Positions 46,137 to 57,288 of a DNA stretch of 64,000 nucleotides are shown here, one piece after another (positions within the stretch are counted from its first letter, which is position 1; each line of letters starts with the position of its first letter). The stretch spans positions 2,356,001 through 2,420,000 of the forward strand of contig NC_049565.1 of assembly GCF_013368755.1 (NCBI RefSeq). Direction: 5' to 3'. The notes beneath the pieces were generated by a model that was not told where the DNA came from, searched no databases, and saw nothing but the letters and a program-made list of their open reading frames with translations. Made by a program: the position numbers and the translations under genes. Source of the stretch: Talaromyces rugulosus (taxonomy: Eukaryota > Ascomycota > Eurotiomycetes > Eurotiales > Trichocomaceae).

Positions 46137-46711
46137 TGCTGTTCGGTGGGGGAATCCAAATTAGTTAAAAGATGAGAAAAGTGTTAACAATATCTTTTGA
46201 TGCCATTGAGATAATCTAGACATGGTTCAGCTGGGAGATTACAGTCGTTGATATGCCATTCGGGTCATGACGTCGTGATGCGGCCATCCCGGATGCGTTT
46301 GTTTTGTTGACAACCCTAATCACATGATCCCCTCGCGACATACTATACTCGTATTCCGAAGAATAACAATGCAATTGTACTCGTCAGTATTGGGCAGCAA
46401 TCAAGATCACCTGATGCATGGGCCCCGTTTGCAAATTGATAAATTGACCGTTCCCTCCTGAAAATTTTCTCTTCCTTTCACATCACCATGAGGTAGGATA
46501 ACCGGGGCCTTTAGACTGTCCCGGTTTATCCTGAGACTACTGGTCGGAGTTTCTTATACATCAATTAGTATTCCCCAAAACCACGTCACCAAAGCATCGC
46601 AAAACATCACCAACAACATTTCGAAAGGAGGCCGGGTTCCGTGATCGAACTTCATGGCTGGCTCGTCGGGCGGTTGTCAAGCTCTGAAAAATTGACTGTG
46701 CAATGGTCTTT
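46137..46711. other. Intergenic
   Basis: Upstream region of the small mitochondrial-type gene. No other gene recognised. Confidence 0.4.
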
Positions 46712-46939
46712 CTAGGAAGCCAGTGCAAATCCGAAATATTCCTCGAGCGAGGAATCCTGGTTATACGTCAGATCTATGATAGTGCTAGATGACCCTTTTA
46801 TGGTCCTGAGCCGAAGGAAGTGAGCATCATCCTCAGGGACCATTCCCTTTTTATTGACATCTACTAACTCCGCTCTTATTTTACCAGTGGCGATCATTTG
46901 TCTCTTTGCGTCTACGAGGGTCCCCACTGAGAAGATCAT
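46712..46939 (-). CDS. Hypothetical short frame, possibly a gene remnant
   Basis: A 75-residue frame containing TGKIRAELVDVNKKGMVPED and ending EEYFGFALAS. Protein-like composition, but neither recognised family nor flanking exons could be found. Could be a relic or a small gene. Confidence 0.25.
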   Translation of the reverse strand: MIFSVGTLVDAKRQMIATGKIRAELVDVNKKGMVPEDDAHFLRLRTIKGSSSTIIDLTYNQDSSLEEYFGFALAS

Positions 46940-46945
46940 GCTACA

Positions 46946-47314
46946 ATGACTTGTCCGTCTCCAGCTTTACATGGTCCATATTGCGGATGGTTTAACGAGC
47001 TTGAAATTGCCATTATCGAAACTACGACGACACTTTCAGACACCACATTCAACAGATGACCTTTGGAGGCTAACCAGAGCCTCTTAAATCACGTATATTT
47101 ATCTGATATACCTCTTTTATCGCCTCCTAGTGTTACAGAACAATTACTGTCTCACAATCGTCCACTAAACGCTACGAAACCGCATAACGCCTCTCCGAAT
47201 GTTCCTAGATGTGGGCGCCCTGCTGCGCAGAAAACAAACACCTTTTGTGGCAGTCGTCTTCGTGGTGCAGGAGCTAGTTTTATGAGAGACCTGAAGAGTA
47301 CATGTGCTATCTGA
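46946..47314 (+). pseudogene. Possible disabled coding remnant
   Basis: A frame beginning at the ATG at 46946 reads through about 38 residues to an in-frame TGA near 47056 and continues open in the same frame for about 85 more residues, including RCGRPAAQKTNTFCGSRLRG, to a stop at 47314. A single stop in an otherwise protein-like frame suggests a decayed gene. No family recognised. An unrecognised intron could also explain the stop. Confidence 0.3.
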
Positions 47315-49546
47315 AGACGCATATGAAGTAGCGCAGAGTCGTATCTTCTCTGGGATTTGGCTTATGTGACAATCCAGCAATATCGCAACCCAGTCACAAG
47401 ATGTGACTCCCGTTCTAATTGGGTACCGGGTTCATACTTGAAGTATCTCCTTCAACGTATGATGATAGCAGAGGCACGAGTGAGTGAGCTGCCGCAGCTG
47501 AAGAACGTCTGGGCTCGAGCAGGGAAGTCTCTTGAGGGAGTATGATATCGACAATATCGACAACAACGACGATCCGTTCCAAGCCAAGCTTTGGTCACAG
47601 GTATACCCACGAGCTCAACATGCGGCTTTCTGTTCACATCAATGTCCTCATCCATTGTCTTTATGACAAGATGATCGGAAATGCAATGGCATGTGCCGAG
47701 ATACCAGATCATACCAGACTTTCTCTCTGTTGGTCAACGGCTTCTTGTTTCAATTCAGCCGGAATTGTGTCACAGATTGGCAAACCTTTACAACTACATT
47801 GACGAACTTTTTGATAAGAGGTACCTCAATTCGAAATCCGTCGATTCTTTCTCCTTCCCCCCATATTTTCTGTCTTCTGTCTTGCCAATATCCTAGCCTT
47901 GGCCTGGCTCGCAACTCGCCTTTGTGCCAAGGGTGTTACCACCTAACTTAGGACATAAGAGACTGCGCTCTGGATGTGGATAAAAATATACGTTCCAAAA
48001 GCAATAACACGAGACCACACGGTCTGTCGATTCGCTTCCGGCAAGCAAGAGAACAGGAATTGCAGTTGGTTTGATAATCGGTTTGTCATCTTTCACTTTG
48101 CTTCTTCTTTAATATTACGACCATTGCTTGACTAAAAAATTATATGCAGGAAACAGGACTGCGGGAATATCCAGCATCATCGACGACCAGCGCTTACAGA
48201 TAACAACGATAATGGGTACCTGGAGTTGTCTTCGTGGTATGACGAAAATGAATATTCAAACAAGGCAAGTTTAACCTTGTATATCGACATTGGTCCCTCT
48301 GTTGTTCAACCCCAGGCCAGAATTTTTTCCCAAAGGCAAACCATATTTCTGAAAGCACCGCCCTGTTATACGTTATAGTATTTTTCCTCATCTATTCCGT
48401 GTTGAGAGTAAGCTCGCTGACCATATCATAATCCCCAGATAGCACATAGCGGAGAACGCCGAGGTACAAATGTCCTCCGCAAAGACTGTCTCTCGTCTCG
48501 CCCAGATTTACATCTTGCCGACTCTACAAGGCCGTGCAGACCTAGAAGCTACCACATAGTAAGGGTACTCTTGAGTACCTTTCATGATTCCGTTCACGAC
48601 AGGTTCGAAGAGCTACAATGGAATTATCATTGTTTATAAAATCTTTCTCAATCACGGTGGAGCACAGCTTTTAAAACTTTGTCTCCACACTGTTTAAAAA
48701 TCCATTGCTAGCTTGCCCCGCAGTTCTGCAGCGTCTCTGCGGTGTTCAAACATCCAGGTACTAGATTATAGCACAGATTTGTAGCTGTAGGATGTCAATA
48801 GTGTTCAAAAAAAAATAATTCACGGCTGGATTTCTCTAAGGGTCAATGTGAAAGTCTCCATAGTAGTTTAAAAATAGATATGTACAGCAATTCTTGTTTA
48901 TACTGGAGAGCATGGATATTCAATAGTATGGGGTGGGTCTTCAATGTTAAACACCATGCATCAATGATGTGTAAACAATTAGTACAGTATACGAATAGAT
49001 TTTTGGACATTATTAATATTTTTAAACACTACTGTCGAATCATCTGACGGCTGATTTTTCAACGCGGCATTAACTAGCCAATTTAGATACATCACACCAC
49101 TTGTGCGGCTAGTCATTCCAGAAAGAGCAGCCTGCATAACATAACCTCTCAAGTGTCGCACGGAGCCCATTTATTCAGAACGGGTCTACTCCCCTTTTAG
49201 CATCATGGTGGGCAGCTGTAAGGATGCCGATTGCAGATAATTAAAAAATTCTTCAGTTGAGATAAGCATATTCTAAATCATTTATTTAACAAGGCAACAC
49301 GTTGTGAGATAGATAAGCCGATGCCCGTAGCTGCATCATATGATATTCGGACAGATAATCCCTGCCGTGCATGAACTGAATAATGTGATAGATCACATAA
49401 CTCTTATTTAACTTTGCGACAGCTTTCTATCCTTCTTTGCTCCCTCAACCCGGTCCCCATCAAAGCTTCTGCCAGCGTAGAATGCTGTGATCACTAAGAA
49501 TATATCTTATTTTTGTCGGATTTAAGATCCACCCACTGACCCTACA
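47315..49546. other. Gene-poor region, possible gene debris
   Basis: About 2.2 kb, A+T-rich in the right half, with only short frames. Frames near 47540-47950 contain protein-like text in more than one frame, consistent with frameshifted debris. No live gene, tRNA or transposon end was recognised. The segment before 49547 is the methyltransferase promoter. Confidence 0.35.
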
Positions 49547-51119
49547 ATGGTAACACGGGATATAGGAGTGCAGACTGATCCGCCTCCGTCTCCGCCAGGA
49601 GGACCAAGTAACCAGGCTGCGAATCCGGTTCCACCGGGGATCCCTGAGCAGCCTGTGGATATGAATGTAAAATACCAGATTTTTACTTATTCACGTTGTT
49701 TTCTTAGATTTAATTTATAAATGTATAGGATGACTTTGTTGGGGGTGATTCAGATTATGAAGAAGACTAGTGAGTCCTGTTGCAATTCGGTTTAGACGAT
49801 TCAATTCTGTTATATTGATCTACCTTTGTTCTTTTGCACAGTGCTAGCGATACCACATCCATAAAAAGTGAGATCTACTCACACCGATTTGAAAACGGGA
49901 GACGCTACCATGCTTATCGAGAAGGGGAATACTGGCATGTTAAGTCGAAAAAAAAAGACACTACACAAGTCCAGGCCTAACATTTAGTAGGGGACCCAAC
50001 GACGAAAAGCAAAATGAACAACTTGACATTGCGTATGTGTTAAAACAGTTGTACCTCGTTGAAGACTAGCTAATCGAGGTGCAATAGCCATCATATGTTC
50101 TCATTATTGTTAGAGAACAAACTATTACTGGCTCCAATCGACCCGCATATTCAAGTGAGGCAAATTCCTATAACAGACATAAACTACTGAACACATTCTA
50201 ATGAAATAATGAATGCTATAGAAAGTACTTGACGTTGGGACTGGAACGGGCATATGGGCTATGTATGTTGCCTCTATTCCACCCTCTCTTTCATATTGCG
50301 GCCGAGTCTAATACTTGATAGTGATTTTGCCGATGAATACCCCTCTGCCGAAGTCATCGGGACCGACCTCTCCCCAATTCAGCCATCTTTTGTTCCTCCG
50401 AATTTACGTTTTGAGATTGACGATGCTTGTAGTGATTGGACCTACCCGGAAAACTTCTTTGATCTGATCCACGTGCGGTCACTCTATGGAGCTGTTGCGG
50501 ATTGGCCAGCCTTTTACAGAACTGTTCTCAAACATCTCAAGCCGGGTGGCTGGTTCGACCAGCTAGAGATGTCCATTCAATTTAAATCACACAATGGGTC
50601 GATAACAGACGACCACGTGCTTAATGTGTGGTCGAAAACCTTCATCGAAGCCGGCGAACGATTCGGCAAGACATTCCGTATCGCAGACCTTTCCAAGGGA
50701 TATCTCCAAGATGCGGGATTTACTAATATAGTGGAGACGAGATATGAGCTTCCTATCGGCGGCTGGAGTTCTGACAAACATTTCAGAGTAATGGGCAGAT
50801 GGAATCTTTTGCACTGTGAGGAAGGAATTGAAGGATGGGCAATGGCCCTCTTAACTAGAGTGATGGGTGTAAGACAAAATTGCAATAAAGCTCGTTTGAT
50901 TTTGCATTTTTGAATACTAAATTCGAACAGTGGTCCTACGAGGAAGTCCAAGTTTTCCTAGCACAGATGAGGAAAGGGCTTCGAGACCCAGATACCCACG
51001 CGTATTATGATGTGTTCGTCTATGGTCTTCTATATTTCTCTCTCTTACTAATAAGTTGTAACTATTCTAGTGTCTGCGTCTACGGCCAAAAAGCTGCACC
51101 TGAGGAGGCACCAGGCTAA
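49547..51119 (+). CDS. LaeA-like S-adenosylmethionine-dependent methyltransferase
   Basis: Nine exons: 49547-49666, 49729-49769, 49842-49934, 49991-50032, 50088-50154, 50222-50262, 50322-50868, 50931-51013 and 51071-51119, about 360 aa. The N-terminus is Pro-rich; then YHAYREGEYWGPNDEKQNEQ, LDIAHHMFSLLLENKLLLAP, motif I VLDVGTGTGIWAI (about residues 123-135), VIGTDLSPIQPSFVPPNLRF, FDLIHVRSLYGAVADWPAFY and LKPGGWFDQLEMS. The LaeA-like/Mtf family includes the global secondary-metabolism regulator LaeA and many cluster enzymes. The third intron appears to use a GC donor. It lies just before a P450 gene, suggesting a small biosynthetic pair. Confidence 0.87.
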
Positions 51120-51675
51120 TATCACCAATCCGGCATCGTTTGGCACAACGATTTCTTTTGCGTTTAGGCACACGAACGGAATAAGATTAGCCCCTTCGTC
51201 CCTGCAAATCTGTTCGATTAAATTTTTCTTTCTTTTTTTTTTCTCTTTTCCGTCCCTTGTCAGATCGAAAAAGTTATTAGTTTTATGCCGTAATGGTGCG
51301 GAGGGTTAATATAGAATAGTACTGCGTTATCTACATGTAGAGACATTATCAAATTGATCAATTGATAGTATTAAATGTTGTCTAACTTTACAAGGGTGTC
51401 CATTCAAATAATAAATATGTGTACATTGACCAATTGGAAATTGCCACGTGCTAATGAGGGGTTGTAGACCTCCAATATAGAAGATACTAGAAAAGACTCA
51501 AGAACCGACAAATTTTTAGTTCGTGGCAGCTGGTTTCGGGTTTTCGTGCTTTTCTTGCTTCGGAGAATAAACTCGGTTACTGAAAAACTTGATTCAGTAT
51601 GTCTAGAGTGATAAGTAAAGTCAGCTTAAATAATAACCGAATGACAGCAGGGGTCAAACATATCGATATAGCAAT
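51120..51675. promoter_or_regulatory. Upstream region of the P450 gene
   Basis: About 555 A+T-rich bases between methyltransferase and P450. No gene supported. A T-rich stretch at 51228-51246 lies in the methyltransferase 3' flank. Confidence 0.4.
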
Positions 51676-53674
51676 ATGATCAATTCGGCTGGCGATTTTA
51701 TCAGAAATGTGCTTCCAGCACCACTAACCCTAGTTTTCACCGCTGTTTTTGCCGTTGCCATAATCAACTATGTAGGAAGCATCGTTTATCGCCTTTATTT
51801 TCACCCATTAGCGAATATTCCAGGACCTCTTTTCGCCAAAATCACTTATCTGTATTCTTTCTACTACAACTGCTTGTGCGGTGGTAGATTCTACATGAAA
51901 ATAGAAGAGCTACACAAAATACACGGTAAGAGAGAGATAGTTCAGTGGTTTCTTTTCTCATATCACACGTGTCAGAGAAAGTGGATTCTTTATCTTACAG
52001 ATTCCGCTCCTTTCTGTAGGGCCTATTATCCGCATTACTCCTGATGAAATCCACCTTTCGGATCCGGAGAATTATGAAAAAATATACTACATCGGTTCCA
52101 AATATTGGAAAAGCCCTGCTTTTTACCATGCCTTTGGAACTGACAAGTCGACTTTTACCACTGCGAGAAATGAAGTACACCGTGTAAAACGAGCCGCACT
52201 CAACCCATTCTTCTCTCAGAAAAGGGTTTTAGAGTTGGAAGAGGTGGTACAGTCGAATGTGACCAAGTTGGAATCGCGAATCCGGTCTGCTCTGAGCAAG
52301 GAGGGACACATTGACCTACATCATGGCTTCCGAGCGATCTCAGTCGACGTTATTACGGATTATGCCTTCAATAAACCCTATGAATTCCTGGACGAGGCAG
52401 ACTTTGGTGTCGAGTTCTTTAATATGATTCGCGACTTTGGCCCTGGGTTCTGGTTTTTCCAGCAATTTCCAGCGTTGCAACCCATTGCGTTTGGCCTCCC
52501 ATTCTGGCTCGTCAAGATCATTGGTGGTCCGTTGAAAAGGATGACGATGTTACAAAATGTATGAATATTGTTGTTTCAATTTGATGTGTATCTATGTGGG
52601 TTTTTAATAACGTATCTTTTAGAGCAGCCGTGAGCATATTCTTAGTGTCAAGAGGGAGATTGACTCTGGCGAATACAGCCCAAAATCACGACAAACAATA
52701 TTCCATCGTTTACTCAGCCCCAATGCTGCCGCTGGCTATATTGTGCCCACAGTGGACGAGCTCAAAGATGAAGCATATATCATTGTTGCCGCGGCTGCCG
52801 ATACTACCGGCAATGCACTGACCATAGCTGCTTATAATGTGGTTCTGAACCAGGAAATCTATCGAACATTAACCACAGAGTTGGAAGAAGCATTTCCAGA
52901 CTCTGCTGCTGATCCAGACTTTGTCACTCTTCAAAAACTGCCATATCTTGTAAGTGTCTTATCATATTCTGCGGCTTCTTGGACTAATGCTAGGACAGAC
53001 GGCTGTTATTAAGGAGGCACTCCGGTTTGTTTCCCCAAAGCCTAAATACAACTTGATTGCTTCTCTCTGACAATAAATCTAGATTATCTTGTGGGGTAAT
53101 TGGACGTCTTCCAAGAGTTGTCCCTGAACCTGGAGCCGAATTTCACGGGTACCATGTCCCTGCCGGGGTATGTCTCGATAATCTGTAGAGTTGATGCGCA
53201 ATTTTGATACTGAAAAAAAGCGTTTTTACAGGCAATTGTCAGTATGAGTTCCTGGACAATGCATCATAATGAAGACTTGTTCCCTGAGCCCAAGACATTC
53301 AATCCTTCACGATGGATAGAATCTTCTGCTGCAGAGAGGAAACTGGACCGCTATATCGTCTCTTTCGGCAAGGGATCAAGACAGTGTGTTGGTATGCCGT
53401 AAGTGACGACTTTTATACAAAAATACAAATACCTGGCCCCTGCTATCTCTTTCCTCTTTTAACTTAGTCACTACGAAATTGTCGCTAATTGCTGTGGCTG
53501 TCTCATTTTAGACTGGCATATTGCGAATTATACGTTACTCTAGGTAGGATTTTCCGCCATTTTACCAACCTGACAACAGACCGCAAATCTCGCGAGGAAC
53601 TGCTATACGATGATTACTTTTCGTCTTACCATCCGGAGACGAATAATAAATTTGAGTTTAGACAGGCTGTCTGA
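51676..53674 (+). CDS. Cytochrome P450 monooxygenase
   Basis: Seven exons: 51676-51925, 52020-52558, 52623-52949, 52999-53024, 53083-53167, 53232-53398 and 53512-53674, about 518 aa. An N-terminal membrane anchor (PLTLVFTAVFAVAIINYVGS) is followed by the Pro-rich hinge HPLANIPGP. The oxygen-binding I helix has AAAADTTG (about 320-327), the K helix EALR (Glu378 to Arg381), the PERF-type NPSRW and the heme-binding FGKGSRQCVG with Cys461. It is a typical ascomycete ER-bound class II enzyme using a separate reductase. The CYP family cannot be named by eye. It is adjacent to and co-oriented with a LaeA-like methyltransferase, suggesting joint work on a secondary metabolite. Confidence 0.92.
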
Positions 53675-54016
53675 GTTTTTATTGCAATGGTAATCGAAAC
53701 TGGATTGCTAATATCCCGTCAATAATTGAGAACGAATTATCTCTTTTTAATGAATGACCTTTTTTTAAAAAATATTCAGAATAGATAAAAAGTAAAATGT
53801 ACATGCACATCAAAAAATCTAGTATGTAAGCATATGGCCCGTGCGTAGACTAGTACCCATATGGAAAGACACACTAAACCGGATCGACGCTGATATCCAT
53901 TTTGTCATGACTATCACCACTCCTCACCAACTTCTATTTATGGATCTACGGGCCATAATCAAGTACTATAATACTTCTGAAACGCGCAGTAAAAAAGCAA
54001 AAATTTTAGCTACGAG
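53675..54016. other. Intergenic
   Basis: About 340 A+T-rich bases between the P450 gene and the SET gene, both plus strand. Promoter of the SET gene. No gene supported. Confidence 0.4.
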
Positions 54017-55711
54017 ATGCTCACTCGGTCCTTTCTCTCGATTGAAGAGCTGCCAGCATGGGCTAGCTTGAGTGGCATTCAATTGCACGGCGTCAAATTC
54101 GCCAAATTTGAAAATGGAACCGGTATTGCTGCAACAGAAGATCAGGAAAATTCCGGGTCGCAGGCCCGGATCCTAATGACAGTACCTCCCGATATGGTCT
54201 TGTCTTTGGAAACTGTACATGGCTATACCAAGTCGGACCGGTACCTCAGGGAGGTCTTGGAGGCGCTTGACGATTTCGGACGAGTATGAGATTCATTCAC
54301 CTGGGCTGATATAATAATTCATTAGCTTTGGCTATGCTAGTTGAAACAAAATTCTGACATTGCATAGACCGCTAGAGGCGCCATCCTTGTGTTCCTGCTC
54401 TGCCATATCACATATCTGAGTAATACCAAGGAAAAAGTCGGGGTAGTTAACCCATGGTCAGAGTATATCCAATTCCTTCCGAGAGAAATCCCTCTCCCCA
54501 CGCTATGGACGGAAGACGAAGCGGCATTGCTATATGGAACGTCGCTCAGAGATGCCGTGGAGCACAAACATTCGTCACTTGAGTTGGAATTCGAACGGCT
54601 ACGCACCGCGACCGAATCTATTCCCTGGTGTAACCGGGAATGGTGGGGTGTCGAAACTGGAAAACTGGACTTCGAGGATTGGAAAGCAGTCGATGCAATG
54701 TACCGCTCGCGAGCGCTGGATTTGCCGGGTACAGGCCACGCGATGGTGCCTTGTGTAGACATGGCCAATCATGCCTCTGGGGAAGACACTGTTGCGTTGT
54801 ACGAAACTGACACAGCTGGCAATGCCGTCCTACAGCTACGGTGGAACAAGAAGCTTTGTCAAGGCGACGAAGTCACCATTACGTATGTCGGTCTTTGGTG
54901 AGAGTGTTGTTTGTTTGGTGTCTAACGAATAAACGCAATAGCTATGGTGACGAGAAGGGCGCATCAGAAATGATATTCTCATATGGTTTCCTCGAGCAGT
55001 CGGCCAATAATGCACGCCAGATATTTCTGTCACTTGATATTCCCGACGAGGATCCCTTGAAACATGCTAAAAGGAGTATATGTGCGGAAAATACCGCGCC
55101 GGGTTTACGCCTATGGGTTGAAGACGATGGGAAGGTAAAGTGGGAAAGCGATTTTGTGTACTGGTCTTGCGTAAACGAAGAAGATGGTCTCGCCTTTGAC
55201 TTGATCCAAACAACCCAAGATGGACCGCCGGGGATACGAGCGTTGTGGAAGGGGGAAGAGATCGGACATATCGTACCGGGGATATCCAAGGAACTGAAAC
55301 CGCTGCGCAACGTGCTGTCGACGGATGCCCGCTGGGAGATCTTTCAGCTACGGGCTGTTGTACTGGTGCAGCAACGTTTACAGTCTCAATTGAGTATGCT
55401 GACAGGTGAAATGGAAGCAGCGTTTGAAGAAGTCGATCACGATACCGACGGGACACAAACCGGCGTGCGCAGCCACGTGTATGCAACAATCCGACGGTTG
55501 AGGATATTGGAAATTGGGCTTTTGAGAAACGGACTGGAAGATTTTGCCAAAACGGTAAGCCTTTTTTTTTCTATCCCCGGCTTTAAACACATTTTTTTTT
55601 TCGGTTTTTGTTTTCTAACCAGACCCGGTTTAGATTGAGGATTTGATGGCGTCAGAAACAGTTGCGCAGTATCTCATGCAGCAAAGCGATGAGCCTGAAG
55701 ACTTTTCTTGA
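54017..55711 (+). CDS. SET-domain protein-lysine methyltransferase (RSMT/SETD6-like)
   Basis: Four exons: 54017-54283, 54368-54882, 54942-55554 and 55634-55711, about 490 aa, phases consistent. Landmarks: GIAATEDQENSGSQARILMT near the start, an interrupted SET insertion, then VPCVDMANHASGEDTVALYE (the NH motif that forms the cofactor pocket), GDEVTITYGDEKGASEMIFS and YGFLEQSANNARQIFLSLDI. The tail (about 330-490) is helical like the Rubisco LSMT substrate-binding domain. This class methylates non-histone proteins such as ribosomal or translation factors; the target here is unknown. Splicing at the second intron produces the conserved TYGDEKG. Confidence 0.85.
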
Positions 55712-57288
55712 CTATTGAATGCCTTAACCTGTCAGCGATAACGATGATACGAATCTACGATAGATGATTGGTCCCTTTGTGTAATGTTCGCCTTCTCCAT
55801 AGGCCAGGTGGCACGTGTATCGTGACGGCCAAAATTTCAGTCTTCCTAAAGATGTAGTCGAGATTCTGGATAGAATAGAAACAGCCCGAGAAAAACTCGC
55901 CGTGTATTGTTTAGAGCTAATTAGCTGGCACCCGAGTATAGCTCGATCGGGAAATGGGCCGTTCCTCCGCAAATACTAATAGCCCAACCTGGAACAACCC
56001 CAGATCAATGACGCCGGGCTAAAGTTTAAAACTCGGGATTTGCTCTCTGTAATTCTGTTTTTTTCACCTAGTTATCCACACTAGCTGGATACGTGTCCAA
56101 TCATGCAACTTGGCGTTCCAACATTTAAGAAGATGAGAACCCGGCCCTGGCCGAATATCTACCTGTGAGTTCCGGGGATGAAAAGAGGCTGCAGCGGAAC
56201 CATGGGAACGTGCGCGTTTGCATGTCAGGCGAAATCTGGGGAAGAAATCATGAAAGCGGGCGGCTTTTTACGGGCGATGACTTATTATTGTATCATTATT
56301 CCCAGTAAAGGAGCGTTCAGAACAAGATTTCACGGCAGTATGTGGCACAGCCAAGACTCCACTCGCTGTTTTCGAGAACAGGACGCAGTGTGATCGGCTA
56401 AAATAATAGTAAAGCACTGCCATTACTACTACGGCGTATTACCTGGCAGTAATAACGTGCGGCGCGGCGCGTTCTTGCATAAGGGTGGCATTCCCTGCTG
56501 ATGGGCGTATATTATTAAGGGGTCGCCACTATAGTTCGAGTTGGTGATGCGATGCTCGCGGGAGTTCTCGGAATCGCCGTCAGCAGCCAGAACTTAGAGA
56601 AGAGCCAGCGAGAGCTAGGAGACGGGATAGATCGGCGGTAAGGAACATCATGTTTGGTATTTGGTAGTTTCTTGAAAAATGCTTCGTACAGAACAGGCTG
56701 GGCCAGGGAGCACTGATCAGCGATCGCGTTGGTTTTTTGAGGGGCAAGAGGCCTGTAAATAACGGTCACCTGCATACGGAAGGGCTCCGCGGTGGATGTT
56801 TCCCGCAGGCTGTGTAATTTTTCCCGTGGTAATTGCATTTCGAGTGGGGCCATAGGCAATCAGCGAGCTGTGATTGGTGCATCGCGCGCGTGGGCTTCCC
56901 TAAGTTCCCTTGGTCCGTGGTGGAACGCTTGCCGCGCTAGGCCCGAACGGGGCTAGCGAGACTGGGGCACCCCGCGCCCGCCGTAAGCAACGTTGGCCGT
57001 CGCTGCCGGAACAATAATGGTCCCTTCCTTCCTCCACACGGAGTCAGTCGCAGTCTCACGCTCCTTGGCCTCCAATCTCATCTATCGCCTTTCTTCATCC
57101 GAATAGTCCTCCTATACGACTCCCCCTTTCTCGAAAACACCCACAGCTATATCGACTTGGACGCCGTGCCCCTTCTTTCTCGTCCGATCGTTCGCCTCAT
57201 CAGTGGTATTCGGCCCATTGGCCTTGAAAACACCGTACTTGCTTGATTCCGGCATACGATCCTCCCCCCCCCCCCCCAAGCCGCCACC
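55712..57288. promoter_or_regulatory. Long upstream region of facB
   Basis: About 1.6 kb with no supported gene. G+C-rich and CT-rich toward the ATG (57040-57160 contains pyrimidine-rich leader-like sequence). A long 5' region is usual for a carbon-regulated fungal regulator. Confidence 0.45.
57264..57277 (+). repeat. C14 homopolymer immediately before the facB start
   Basis: A run of 14 C residues ends 11 bases before the ATG at 57289, followed by GCCGCCACCATG, an optimal start context. Such runs are prone to length variation and sequencing error. Confidence 0.8.

Noticed and set aside
51012..51070. Continuous C-terminal frame of the methyltransferase without splicing
   Set aside because: The read-through inserts a hydrophobic stretch foreign to the family; a GTTCGT donor gives YYDVVCVYGQKAAPEEAPG in phase.
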